Assembly: GCF_014698475.1 (NCBI RefSeq)
Contig: NZ_JACJTB010000005.1
Location: 1-64,000 of the forward strand
DNA: 64,000 bases
Direction of reading: 5' to 3'
From: Nostoc spongiaeforme FACHB-130
GTDB lineage: Bacteria > Cyanobacteriota > Cyanobacteriia > Cyanobacteriales > Nostocaceae
A model generated the notes under the pieces. The model made no database searches, was not told where the DNA came from, and was given only the letters and a program-made list of their open reading frames with translations. Within the stretch, counting starts at the first letter, position 1. Every line of letters begins with the position of its first letter. The translations under genes were made by a program, and so were the position numbers. Of the stretch, positions 37,060-46,616 are shown one piece after another.

Positions 37060-39234
37060 ATGGATAATTATCGCTCTCAGTACTCCAACTCAGGACATAA
37101 TAACAATCCAGAACATCTATTTTCCTCAAATCAATCTCTACCGTGGAATGAAGAATCAGAAGGTGGATGGAACCTTCAAGAAGTCTTGGATATTGTGCAG
37201 CGAAGATGGCTTATTATTTCTGGCGTTGCTACTGTTGCAATGGTTGTTATTGTTACTGGTTTAACGCTTAATCCAGCCAAGCCAGAATATGAAGCTGGTT
37301 TTCAGATTCTCGTAGAACCAGTTAGCGAAGATAGTAAAAGTGTTGATGTAGTCAAAGATACTAATTCTAATTCAAATCAATCTACTCTAGATTATGATAG
37401 CCAAATTCAGATTCTTAAGAGTCCAGTAATTTTGGATGATGTGGTTAAGCGTGTACAAATTACCTATCCAGACATCAGTTATGATTTCTTAGCCAAATAT
37501 TTAAATGTTTTTCAATTAGGAAAGACAAAAATTATACAAGTAACTTATCGAGATAACGATCCCGATAAAGTGAAACTTATTTTAGATAAAACTGCTCAAT
37601 CTTACTTAGAATATAGTAAAGAGAAACGACAAACTAAACTAGGACAAGGGCTCCAGTTTGTTGAAACACAGCTAAAAATATCTCAAAATCGTGTTGATCA
37701 GTTGCAACAACAATTGCAAACTCTCAAACAAATATATAATCTTAACGACCCAGAAACTGAGACAAAAGCACTAGATACTGAAACAGCAAACTTAACTGAA
37801 CAAAAGCAAACAATTAATTTTCAGTTGGCACAAGCTCGTGCTAATTTAGCTCTGCTGCAACAACCAGATGGTGCAAAAGCAGCACTCAATACTGCTGTTT
37901 TATATCAACAGTTAATCAGCCAAAAAAATCAAATAGATACTCAGGTAGCTGCGGATTCTACTCGTTTCCAACCTGATAATCCTACACTCCAATCATTGAA
38001 AGAGAAAAGAGATAGTTTATTACCGTTAATTAACCAAGAAGCAAAGCGGATTTTAGATACTAAACGCGCTGAAATTCTAACTGGAATTAGAATTTTAGAA
38101 GCGCATAGTCTTGCTATAGAAAAAAGAGAGCAAGAACTGCAACAAAAACGCAAGCAACTACCTATTTTATCGCGTAAATATACAGATTTACAGCGAAAAT
38201 TACAAGTTGCTATTGACAGTCTTAACCGTTTCTTATCTACTCGTGAAAGCTTGCAAATTCAGAAATCTCAAACAGAATTTAGCTGGGAATTAGTTCAATC
38301 ACCTGTTAGACCGGGATTTCCGGCAACTTCATCTAGTTTTAAAAAGAACCTTTTATGGGGATTGGTAGCAAGTTTGGCAATTGGAGTTGGTGTTGCTTTA
38401 TTACTAGAAAAGTTAGACAGTACTTACAATAGTGTTAAAGATTTAAAGGAAAAAATAAAATTACCATTGTTAGGCAATATCCCTTTTGAAAAGCAAATTC
38501 AAACTGAGAAAAATAACTATTTTTTTCCCCGGAATCTGCCTTTGATAGATTTACCAAAATACTTCTCTGAATTTCTGCTTAATTTGAACGTTGCCACAGT
38601 TCAGGAAAGTAGTAACTATAATACAAATTTTGTAGAAGCCTTACGGGTACTTTATACCAATATTCAGCTTCTCAATTCTGATCACCCAATTCGTTCTATT
38701 GTGATTACTTCATCGATGCCAAGTGATGGGAAATCCACAGTTGCTTTTAATCTGGCTCAAATAGCTACAGCAATGGGACAGAAAGTACTGTTGGTAGATG
38801 CTGATCTTCGTAAACCAACTATACATACTTTATCAAATTTAAATAATATATGGGGGTTGAGTAATTTAATTTCGACCAATTTACCAGTAGGAGAAGCTAT
38901 TCAAGAAATACCTACACTGAGTCAATTATCTGTTATCACCTCTGGGCCAATACCACCAGATGCTACAAAACTACTGTCTTCAGAAAGAATGAAACGATTG
39001 ATGAATGAGTTTCATAATTCTTTTGACTTAGTAATTTATGATGTACCTCCTTTGGTGGGGCTGGCTGATGTTAGTTTGCTTGCACCTAATACAGACGGTA
39101 TTTTAATGGTGGTAAAAATTGGCAAAACCCAGTCTTCAGTACTTAATCGTGCTATTGAAAACTTAAAACTTTCTCGGTTGAATATTTTAGGGATAGTTGG
39201 CAATGGTGATAAAACCACCTTCAAAAGTTATTAA
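37060..39234 (+). CDS. Wzc-like polysaccharide co-polymerase with BY-kinase domain
   Basis: 724 residues. N-terminal Wzz-type domain with a first helix near residues 50-70, a long coiled-coil of about 170 residues (roughly 200-370), then a proline-rich RPGFPATSS and second helix near 430-447. The cytoplasmic ATPase/tyrosine kinase has Walker A MPSDGKST (553-560), A' LLVDAD (577-582) and B LVIYD (657-661). BY-kinases regulate chain length and export by reversible phosphorylation of a C-terminal tyrosine cluster; here the tail ends GDKTTFKSY with a single tyrosine, so that cluster is reduced. It is transcribed away from the island. Confidence 0.9.
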   Translation: MDNYRSQYSNSGHNNNPEHLFSSNQSLPWNEESEGGWNLQEVLDIVQRRWLIISGVATVAMVVIVTGLTLNPAKPEYEAGFQILVEPVSEDSKSVDVVKDTNSNSNQSTLDYDSQIQILKSPVILDDVVKRVQITYPDISYDFLAKYLNVFQLGKTKIIQVTYRDNDPDKVKLILDKTAQSYLEYSKEKRQTKLGQGLQFVETQLKISQNRVDQLQQQLQTLKQIYNLNDPETETKALDTETANLTEQKQTINFQLAQARANLALLQQPDGAKAALNTAVLYQQLISQKNQIDTQVAADSTRFQPDNPTLQSLKEKRDSLLPLINQEAKRILDTKRAEILTGIRILEAHSLAIEKREQELQQKRKQLPILSRKYTDLQRKLQVAIDSLNRFLSTRESLQIQKSQTEFSWELVQSPVRPGFPATSSSFKKNLLWGLVASLAIGVGVALLLEKLDSTYNSVKDLKEKIKLPLLGNIPFEKQIQTEKNNYFFPRNLPLIDLPKYFSEFLLNLNVATVQESSNYNTNFVEALRVLYTNIQLLNSDHPIRSIVITSSMPSDGKSTVAFNLAQIATAMGQKVLLVDADLRKPTIHTLSNLNNIWGLSNLISTNLPVGEAIQEIPTLSQLSVITSGPIPPDATKLLSSERMKRLMNEFHNSFDLVIYDVPPLVGLADVSLLAPNTDGILMVVKIGKTQSSVLNRAIENLKLSRLNILGIVGNGDKTTFKSY

Positions 39235-39425
39235 CTAGAGAGTCTTGATAATTTGTAACTTTCTGTGGCTCGATGTCTTGTTAAGAGAAGGCGATCGCTC
39301 TCAAACTCCAGCCTGTTAAGCTATCTAATCTCTTGACAATTACTGGCTGAATTTTGCCAACGCAACTATACAACTATAATTGAGCGAGTAGCGATCGCAT
39401 CTTCCTATTACTTAATAATTTCTAC

Positions 39426-39662
39426 TTATTTCTTATTAACGTGAGTATAATTTTTATCGTTATCTCGCAAAAATTTATTAGTGCTAACAAATACAACCAC
39501 TAACAGTAATAGCTGGATTTGCCACGGTGCTAAGACTAGACTGACAACTAGGCTGATAATAGTAAACACGCCTGTTAAGTAGGCTAGTTCATCGCTACAT
39601 TTTTTTGACAAGTAACCTGTTGCTAATCCAGTAAATAGAGGGATTAAAAAAATCAAAGGCAT
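39426..39662 (-). CDS. Small two-helix membrane protein
   Basis: 78 residues. Two or three hydrophobic stretches (residues 2-18, 30-44, 48-62) and a basic C-terminal tail (KFLRDNDKNYTHVNKK). The family is not one I can name with certainty. Its composition and clean start after a gap support a real gene. No clear partner; it lies between the BY-kinase and tex. Confidence 0.55.
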   Translation of the reverse strand: MPLIFLIPLFTGLATGYLSKKCSDELAYLTGVFTIISLVVSLVLAPWQIQLLLLVVVFVSTNKFLRDNDKNYTHVNKK

Positions 39663-39908
39663 TACAATTCTTCTCCTAAAATTTAAGATGCCAAGGATTA
39701 AGAAATTCTAATTTAAAGTTTTATTCATAATGATTGCTGTCAATCTTACATCTAAAGATGTTTGCTTCACAATAGTCTAAATAAATAAACAATCACCAAG
39801 TCAAGATTCCGTAATTGTCTAGTAAATAAGTTTAACACTCAGTGCTGTCACTATAATATCTATCTAGGATATTACCTTTAGAAGTAACGTTTTTCCCTGA
39901 GATGCCCA
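39663..39908. other. 246-bp gap upstream of tex
   Basis: No gene. AT-rich, probably containing the tex promoter and the promoter of the small membrane protein. I see no terminator or repeat of note. Confidence 0.35.
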
Positions 39909-42068
39909 ATGCTAAACATTCCTCAACTCTTAGCAGCTGAACTAGACCTTAAACTTTATCAGGTGCAGAACGCGCTGGAACTTTTGGCGGAGGGTGCAAC
40001 AATTCCGTTTATTGCACGGTACCGCAAAGAGCGCACTGGTGAAATGAATGAAGTGCAATTGCGCGATTTGTTTGATAAGTACAATTACTTAACAGAATTA
40101 GAGGCAAGAAAATCTGTAATTTTAAATGCGATCGCCGAACAAGGTAAACTCACCGATGAGTTAAAAACGCAAATTATCTCTTGTCAACAAAAAACCGAAC
40201 TTGAGGATTTATACCTACCATATCGACCAAAGCGCCGCACCCGCGCCACCATTGCTAAAGAAAAAGGATTAGAACCTTTAGCCGAGTTTATTCAATCTTT
40301 AAATATTAAAAATGGTATAGCTGCATCTTTAGCAGCAGAAGCAAGCAAGTATATTTCTGAAGACAAAGGTGTAAAAACCGCAGATGAGGCGCTAAAAGGT
40401 GCAGCCGATATCCTTGCTGAAGCAGTAGCCGAAACAGCAGAACTGCGTGCTTATTTGCGTGATTATTTCCTAGAAGCTGGAGTTTTTGTTTCTCGGATTA
40501 AAGATGATTATCCTGAAGGTACAACTAAATTTGAGATGTACCGCAATTATCAAATCAAAGTCAAAAATATTGCTCCCCACAATATGTTGGCATTGTGTCG
40601 GGGTGAAGCAGAGGGAATATTAAGCTTTGATATTAATTTTGACGAAGATTATGTACTTGGTTATCTCGAATCTCAAGTAATTCGCACCAAAGTCAGAGAT
40701 ATTCGAGATTTTTATCAGACGATGCTGAAAGATGCGTTTAACCGGCTGATGAAAACCTCTCTGACGGCAGAAGTAATTTCTACCAAAAAAGATTATGCAG
40801 ACATAGAATCGATCAAAACATTTGAGGCTAATTTGCGGGAGTTATTGCTGTCTGCACCTGCGGGGATGAAACCGACTTTAGCGATAGATCCGGGATTTAG
40901 AACTGGATGTAAAGTAGCTGTTTTAGATGAAACAGGCAAATTTTTAGAGTATCAGGCAGTTTTCCCCCACCAAGCAGCAGAACAACGCACAAAAGCAGCA
41001 CAAACGATTAAAAATTTGCTTGAAAAATATCAAATTGAGCTAATTGCGATTGGTAACGGGACAGCTTCGCGGGAAACTGATGAGTTTGTCATCCAAGTAT
41101 TACAAACTCTCGACCGTCAACCAATTAAAGTAATGGTGAATGAATCTGGTGCATCAATATATTCTGCCAGCAAAGTAGCGTTAGAAGAATTTCCTGATTT
41201 AGATGTAACAGTGCGGGGTGCAATTAGTATTGGTCGCCGTTTGCAAGACCCTTTGGCAGAATTAGTCAAAATAGATCCCAAATCTATTGGTGTGGGACAA
41301 TATCAGCACGATGTTGATCAGAAACTGTTGAGAAAAAAACTAGATGAAACAGTAGAAAGCTGCGTCAACTTTGTGGGTGTAGATTTAAATACAGCTTCTA
41401 AAGAACTTTTAACGTTTGTGTCTGGGATTACAGCCGCAGTTGCCAACAACATTGTTACCTATCGCAATCAAAATGGTGCCTTTAAAAATCGCCGCCAACT
41501 TTTGAAAGTCCCGAAATTAGGGCCGAAAGCTTTTGAACAAGCCGCCGGATTTTTGCGGATTCGCAATGGTGATCATCCTTTAGATAATACGGCTGTGCAT
41601 CCTGAAAGTTACTCAGTTGTAGAAGCGATCGCCTCTGACCTCAACGTAAAATTAAATCAAGTCAGTCAAATTTCCGAAAAACTCAAAAAAGTCGATATCA
41701 GAAAATATACCACTGATACTATTGGTGAACCGACATTACGGGATATCCTCAGCGAACTCGAAAAACCAGGACGAGACCCCCGCGCTGAATTTAAGTATGC
41801 CACCTTTAAAGAAGGCATCAAAGAAATTAGAGATTTACAAATAGGGCTGGAATTAGAAGGAATTGTCACAAATGTTGCCAATTTCGGCGCATTTGTCGAT
41901 ATTGGTGTACATCAAGATGGTTTAGTACATATTTCCCAACTCGCCGACAGATTTGTGGAAGATCCCAAGCAAATCGTCAAGGTGGGACAAGTTGTCAAAG
42001 TGAGAGTCTTGGAAGTGAACGAGAAATTAAAACGGATTAGTTTGTCAATGAAAGCAGTTAAGCAATAA
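39909..42068 (+). CDS. tex: Tex-family RNA-binding transcriptional accessory protein
   Basis: 719 residues, as usual for Tex. N-terminal helical Tex domain (NALELLAEGATIPFIARYRKERTGEM), YqgF-like RNase H fold (TLAIDPGFRTGCKVAVLD near residue 323), helix-hairpin-helix pair (PKLGPKAFEQAAGFLRI) and a C-terminal S1 RNA-binding domain (GIVTNVANFGAFVDIGVHQDGLVHIS). In other bacteria it binds nucleic acid and affects transcription and RNA turnover. It is single, with no obvious operon partner. Followed by a hairpin repeat and facing dapF. Confidence 0.97.
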   Translation: MLNIPQLLAAELDLKLYQVQNALELLAEGATIPFIARYRKERTGEMNEVQLRDLFDKYNYLTELEARKSVILNAIAEQGKLTDELKTQIISCQQKTELEDLYLPYRPKRRTRATIAKEKGLEPLAEFIQSLNIKNGIAASLAAEASKYISEDKGVKTADEALKGAADILAEAVAETAELRAYLRDYFLEAGVFVSRIKDDYPEGTTKFEMYRNYQIKVKNIAPHNMLALCRGEAEGILSFDINFDEDYVLGYLESQVIRTKVRDIRDFYQTMLKDAFNRLMKTSLTAEVISTKKDYADIESIKTFEANLRELLLSAPAGMKPTLAIDPGFRTGCKVAVLDETGKFLEYQAVFPHQAAEQRTKAAQTIKNLLEKYQIELIAIGNGTASRETDEFVIQVLQTLDRQPIKVMVNESGASIYSASKVALEEFPDLDVTVRGAISIGRRLQDPLAELVKIDPKSIGVGQYQHDVDQKLLRKKLDETVESCVNFVGVDLNTASKELLTFVSGITAAVANNIVTYRNQNGAFKNRRQLLKVPKLGPKAFEQAAGFLRIRNGDHPLDNTAVHPESYSVVEAIASDLNVKLNQVSQISEKLKKVDIRKYTTDTIGEPTLRDILSELEKPGRDPRAEFKYATFKEGIKEIRDLQIGLELEGIVTNVANFGAFVDIGVHQDGLVHISQLADRFVEDPKQIVKVGQVVKVRVLEVNEKLKRISLSMKAVKQ

Positions 42069-42085
42069 GAAGTGCTGAGTATTGA

Positions 42086-42127
42086 AGGAGGTAGGAGGCA
42101 GGAGGCAGGAGGCAGAAGGCAGAAGGA
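42086..42127 (+). repeat. Heptamer tandem repeat (STRR type)
   Basis: Six 7-base units: aggaggt, aggaggc x3, agaaggc, agaagga. Such short tandemly repeated heptamers are typical of heterocyst-forming cyanobacteria. Located just after tex. Confidence 0.85.
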
Positions 42128-42210
42128 AAAATCCTTTCCAATTAATTCAGGACTTACCGCAGTGAGACGAAAAATCAAGAGTTTTGGGAAGGGTGTCAGG
42201 GCAAAATAAA

Positions 42211-42255
42211 GTCAAAAATCAAAAGTCAGAGAATTTTTGACTTTTAACTTTTGAC
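42211..42255. terminator. Long inverted repeat between tex and dapF, possible bidirectional terminator
   Basis: Arms 42211-42228 and 42238-42255 pair over 16 of 18 bases with a 9-base loop, and T-rich sequence follows on both strands. The sequence (gtcaaaaatcaaaagtca and complement) is also a common dispersed repeat in these genomes. It may act as a transcription terminator for the two converging genes; I infer this from structure only. Confidence 0.4.
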
Positions 42256-42288
42256 TTTTGACTTTCCAGCGCCGCCCTACACCCAGTC

Positions 42289-43128
42289 TCAAGCAGTACC
42301 CTTAAACACTCGTTCGGCGGGGCCAGTCATATATACCCGTTCGTCAATTTCTGACCATTCAATTTCTAAGCAACCTCCTGGTAATTCTACAGTCGCGGCG
42401 CGATCGCATTTTCCGGTTAACACGCCAGCCACTAAAGAAGCACAAGCACCTGTACCACAAGCTAATGTAATTCCTGCGCCTCTTTCCCATACCCGCATTT
42501 TTAGGTAGTCACGACTTACCACTTGAATAAATTCGGTGTTGGTTCTTTGGGGAAAAACTGGGTGATGTTCAAACTTGGGGCCGATGGTTTCTAAGGGAAT
42601 GGCGGCGACATCTTCCACAAAAGTGATGCAGTGGGGATTCCCCATACTCACACAGGTAACTTCCCAAGTTTGTCCAGCGACTTCTAGGGGTTGATTAATT
42701 ACTTTGGTATCAGCCGCACCCAGGGTAGTCGGGATTTCGCCAGCTAGTAAATGTGGTAAACCCATATCCACCTTGATTTGACCATCCGGTGTCAGTTGGG
42801 GTGTAATTGTCCCCGCCAAAGTATGAATGCGATATTTATCTTGCGTGCGGGATATGCCTTCTAAATCGGCGAGAAATGCAGCTAAACAGCGAATTCCGTT
42901 ACCACACATTTCCGGTTCTGAACCATCGGAATTAAAAATCCGCATGGTGTAATCAGTACCGTTTTTTCCTGGTAAGGCGAAAATTACACCATCTGCACCG
43001 ATACCAAAGTGGCGATCGCACCACTCAACGGCTTTCTCTGGTGTAATAAGTGGCGTGGCTGCCCCGCGATTGTCAATTAAAATGAAGTCGTTGCCTAGAC
43101 CGTGATACTTAGTAAATTCAATTGCCAT
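42289..43128 (-). CDS. dapF: Diaminopimelate epimerase
   Basis: 279 residues. The two catalytic cysteines are C75 ([11 protein letters not shown]) and C224 (LACGTGAC), the signature pair of DapF, with the usual two-lobed fold. It converts LL- to meso-diaminopimelate for lysine and peptidoglycan synthesis. It is transcribed divergently from hfq. Confidence 0.97.
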   Translation of the reverse strand: MAIEFTKYHGLGNDFILIDNRGAATPLITPEKAVEWCDRHFGIGADGVIFALPGKNGTDYTMRIFNSDGSEPEMCGNGIRCLAAFLADLEGISRTQDKYRIHTLAGTITPQLTPDGQIKVDMGLPHLLAGEIPTTLGAADTKVINQPLEVAGQTWEVTCVSMGNPHCITFVEDVAAIPLETIGPKFEHHPVFPQRTNTEFIQVVSRDYLKMRVWERGAGITLACGTGACASLVAGVLTGKCDRAATVELPGGCLEIEWSEIDERVYMTGPAERVFKGTA

Positions 43129-43279
43129 TTTGCCAATGATGAATTATCAATGATTAGGAAAGGATGAAGTATAAAGTATGAAGCATGAAATATGAAATTT
43201 TGTCCTTCATAATTGATAGTTCATAATTTGCAACTCCTTACTGAAAAAACTTTCGATTGTGCATAAACCATTATCAAAA

Positions 43280-43498
43280 ATGCCGACAACAGAATTTGAT
43301 ACTTCGCTGCCTAGCATTCGGCAAGTACAGAACCTGATTAAACAAGCCGCAGTAGTTGAGTTCAAACTAGTCACAGGCGACCTGTTGACAGGTAAGATTT
43401 TATGGCAAGACCCCGGTTGTGTTTGTATTGCTGATGAAAACAACCAGCAAACAACCATTTGGAAACAAGCGATCGTCTATCTTCAACCCAAGGGTTAA
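43280..43498 (+). CDS. hfq: Hfq-like RNA-binding protein (cyanobacterial type)
   Basis: 72 residues from the ATG at 43280; a GTG at 43259 would add seven residues, but the shorter form matches the size I know for cyanobacterial Hfq. The Sm fold is seen in TEFDTSLPSIRQVQNLIKQ, AVVEFKLVTGDLLTGKILWQDPG and TTIWKQAIVYL. Cyanobacterial Hfq is shorter and weaker in RNA binding than E. coli Hfq and has been linked to motility and gene regulation. Divergent from dapF. Confidence 0.9.
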   Translation: MPTTEFDTSLPSIRQVQNLIKQAAVVEFKLVTGDLLTGKILWQDPGCVCIADENNQQTTIWKQAIVYLQPKG

Positions 43499-43707
43499 TT
43501 AGAGGCTAGTACAAAAAGGCAAAAGGAAAAAGGCAAAAGGAAAAAGAAATAATAGTGATAACACAAGCCTTTTAGCAATTCCTTATGGTCTATTTATTTC
43601 CACCGGACTGTACTAGAGGCTAGAGGTTAGTATTTTTACTCAGCACTCAGCGAGAACTTGCGTGCGCGGGTTCCCCGCGTTGAGCAAAGTTCGGTGACTC
43701 AGCACTC
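43499..43707. other. 209-bp gap with repeat-like sequence
   Basis: Contains a direct repeat of aggcaaaaggaaaa (43518-43545) and a palindrome of CGCGGG/CCCGCG with a 3-base loop (43665-43679), common in Nostocales intergenic DNA. The hairpin faces the 3' ends of hfq and the antiporter gene. No gene. Confidence 0.5.
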
Positions 43708-46026
43708 TCAAGACAGAAACTCTTTGAGGGTTTGTGCTTCACTCGCTTTGGCTATGGGGATAGGCAAAGGCATTTTGTTGGCTGTGGTGAATAAAGATTG
43801 TAGTTGATTCAGACTGGGTAAGCTACCACATAATAATACTTGGTCGTCAACTTTCAGTTCTGTTTTTTCATCAGGGCGGCGAATAAACTTGCCATCTCGT
43901 CGCAGTGCTTGGATTTGTAATGATATTTCATGATTTTTCAAGTCAGCCAAGGTTTTATTCTCGACGGGAGAATCAGCCTCGACTACTATCCATTGACAAG
44001 CACTATTTTCTCCGGGAACAGCTATTTTACCTTGAGCAAATTCTTCTAAGGCGGCTAGTTCTTCGGATGCGCCGACTACTAATAAGCGATCGCCTTCCTC
44101 TAATTTTGTGAGATTGTTGGGATAGTCGATTTCTGTGCCATTAGCGCGGCGAATCGCCATCAAGCTGACCCCTGTTAAGTAACGCATATCCGCTTCTTCT
44201 AAACTCATGCCAATGAGGGGTGAAGTTGCAGGTAAGGGATACCAGCGCCGATTTAAATCGCGGGTGGCTTGGTCTAAATCGCGGGAAACCTCAGAAGCAG
44301 AACGTTCTGGGCGCAAATCCAAGTAATGATCGTTGCGGATTTGCTGCATTTCTCGCTGGACGATAAATTGTGAGAAGCCTAGGTCGTTTAATAAATAAGT
44401 CGCCATTTCTAAGCTGGCTTCAAATTCTGGTTGAACAACTTCCCGCGCCCCTAATTGATAAAGCACCTCAATATTTTTGTCTTGGGTAGCGCGAACAACC
44501 AAATTTAATTCTGGATGTAATTCTAAAGCGCGTTTTAAACACAGACGAGTACTCATAGGATCAGGAAGTGCGATCGCCATTCCTTTCGCATGGTTTACCC
44601 CTGCGGTTTCCAAAACATGAAAACTCACGCAATTACCATAAACATAAGCTACACCCGCATCCCTTAACTGCTGAATCCGGCTTTCAGATTGGTCGATGAC
44701 TACCACAGGTAAGTCATGCTGTTGCAATAACTTCACCAAATTTTTCCCTACCCGCCCATAGCCACAAACAACTATATGGTCTTTTACAGGTAATTCTTCC
44801 GATACATCTCTGGCTTCACCTTCTCCTGCTAAATAAGGTTTCAGCCAAGGCATCGATTCGGCAAAGTTAAACAAAAATGGTAATAGCCGCAGTACAAAGG
44901 GAGTCAATATCAGGGTAACGGCTGTAGTTCCTAAAATTAGTAAATATATACGTCGAGATACCAACCCTAATGCTTGACCTTCACTGGCCAGTACAAAGGA
45001 AAATTCCCCAATTTGTGCCAGTCCAAACCCAGCAATTAAAGCTGTTTTCAACGGGTAGCGGAAGAGTTTAACTAGAGGCGTAATAATTAAAAACTTGCCC
45101 ACAAACACCAACGCCACTAAACCTAAAATTAATTCCAGATTGTTCCACAAAAACACCGGGTCAATCAGCATTCCAATGGCGGCGAAGAACAAGCTGGCAA
45201 AAATATCTCGTAGGGGTTCTACATAAGTCAGGGTTTGGTCGGCGTATTCCACCTCAGAAATCATCAAGCCGGCGACAAACGCCCCCATTTCAATTGATAA
45301 GCCCAAATACTCTGTAAGTAGGGCAATACCTAAACACAAAGCCACTACACCGAGTAAAAATAATTCCCGGCTTTCCGTACGGGCTAACATTCGCAACAAT
45401 GGCGGTATCAGCCAAATACCAGCCACAACTGCCCCAGCCGCAAATAAACCAATCCGTACCAAGGCTGTGAGTACCGCTACACCAATCACTTCTGCTGGGG
45501 CGTGTAGAGCAGGTAGAACAGCCAGCATTAGCCCTAAAGCTAAGTCCTGGACTACCAAAATCCCCAGCATTACCTGTCCGTGGGGCGTTTCTGTTTCGTT
45601 GCGCTCCATCAAGCACTTGAGGACAACGGCGGTAGAAGATAAGGAAAGAATTGACCCCAAGAATACACCTTTAGCGGGTAAACTGCCCCAAGCTCCCGTT
45701 ACGCCACACACCACCACTGTGACTAAGATTGTCAAGGCGATTTGTAGTCCACCCCCACCAAGAGCGATCGCTTTTACTTTTTTTAATTCAGCAAAAGAAA
45801 ACTCTACGCCCAAGGCAAATAAGAGAAAGGCTACCCCGAATTGCGCCAAAGTTTCTACTTGAATAACCTCTTTAATCAGTCCTAGCCCCGCAGGCCCAAC
45901 AACCATTCCACCGATGAGATACCCCAACAGCACTGGTTGTTTTAACAGGGATGCCAACAGCCCTCCACAGGCTGCGACTCCCAAAACTAATACTAAATCG
46001 ACGATTAATCTAAAATCTTCTTGCAC
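43708..46026 (-). CDS. Kef-type K+/H+ antiporter with RCK domains (CPA2 family)
   Basis: 772 residues. The first about 385 residues form 12 or more helices of a CPA2 Na+/H+ or K+/H+ exchanger (GYLIGGMVVGPAGLGLIKE, SLSSTAVVLK, GAFVAGLMISE). A TrkA-N/RCK domain starts near residue 412 (DHIVVCGYGRVGKNLVKLL). Two RCK-C domains follow (RYLTGVSLMAIRRANG and SLQIQALRRDGKFIRRPDE). The pore is gated by ligand or redox through the RCK part. It probably handles K+ or Na+ and pH in the thylakoid or plasma membrane. A stand-alone gene. Confidence 0.92.
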   Translation of the reverse strand: MQEDFRLIVDLVLVLGVAACGGLLASLLKQPVLLGYLIGGMVVGPAGLGLIKEVIQVETLAQFGVAFLLFALGVEFSFAELKKVKAIALGGGGLQIALTILVTVVVCGVTGAWGSLPAKGVFLGSILSLSSTAVVLKCLMERNETETPHGQVMLGILVVQDLALGLMLAVLPALHAPAEVIGVAVLTALVRIGLFAAGAVVAGIWLIPPLLRMLARTESRELFLLGVVALCLGIALLTEYLGLSIEMGAFVAGLMISEVEYADQTLTYVEPLRDIFASLFFAAIGMLIDPVFLWNNLELILGLVALVFVGKFLIITPLVKLFRYPLKTALIAGFGLAQIGEFSFVLASEGQALGLVSRRIYLLILGTTAVTLILTPFVLRLLPFLFNFAESMPWLKPYLAGEGEARDVSEELPVKDHIVVCGYGRVGKNLVKLLQQHDLPVVVIDQSESRIQQLRDAGVAYVYGNCVSFHVLETAGVNHAKGMAIALPDPMSTRLCLKRALELHPELNLVVRATQDKNIEVLYQLGAREVVQPEFEASLEMATYLLNDLGFSQFIVQREMQQIRNDHYLDLRPERSASEVSRDLDQATRDLNRRWYPLPATSPLIGMSLEEADMRYLTGVSLMAIRRANGTEIDYPNNLTKLEEGDRLLVVGASEELAALEEFAQGKIAVPGENSACQWIVVEADSPVENKTLADLKNHEISLQIQALRRDGKFIRRPDEKTELKVDDQVLLCGSLPSLNQLQSLFTTANKMPLPIPIAKASEAQTLKEFLS

Positions 46027-46616
46027 AATCTTTAAAAAGAACTATTAAGACCTGTTAACTTCAGCATACAAATTTTTATCTATCTGGGGGTTAAATTGTT
46101 GGCATAGAGGTCACAAAATTTGTGCTTTCTTCTTCAAGACTTATAGACAAAGATGATCGGTTGGGACGAGTGTAATACCATTTCACGAAAAATCTGATAC
46201 CGATTTAAACCCTAAAATCCTTGCTAAATCTAAGTTTTTTAATGGCGTTAGCGAGGAACGAGCGTCGCGTCATTGCGAATTGCGAATTGGCATACAGCGT
46301 TTTTCGGTTGGGTGCGGTACAAGTTGCTAGAGGCTAGGATGCTCAAGACTAGATGAATGTACTTCATTGGGATGAAAAACGCTGTAAGAGGGTAAGGGTA
46401 TAGCGGTGTATGGGAGTCAAGGAACAGGGGGATAAATCAAAATATCCTCTCTCGAAAATTGGCTAATTTATTTTCTGTAAGTCTTTAAGACTGAATTTTT
46501 CGTTTTCTTGCGTCAGTCCTCAAGAATAAACCGACATCGTTTATGGTAGGTAACGGCTGATATTGAATTTAGAGAAGCAGTTAATTGCAGCGTCTTCTTG
46601 CGTAAAAATACTTACA
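46027..46616. other. 590-bp gap upstream of the GT-C gene with inverted-repeat element
   Basis: Contains the 92-bp element at 46294-46385, plus simple runs. No gene. The 3'-most part includes the promoter of the next gene. Confidence 0.5.
46294..46385. repeat. 92-bp element with perfect 12-bp terminal inverted repeats
   Basis: Left ACAGCGTTTTTC (46294-46305), right GAAAAACGCTGT (46374-46385). No coding capacity; looks like a small MITE-type or IS-derived element. Confidence 0.65.

Noticed and set aside
42086-42127. Possible CRISPR or coding repeat
   Set aside because: Seven-base contiguous units match the known short tandem repeats of Nostocales.
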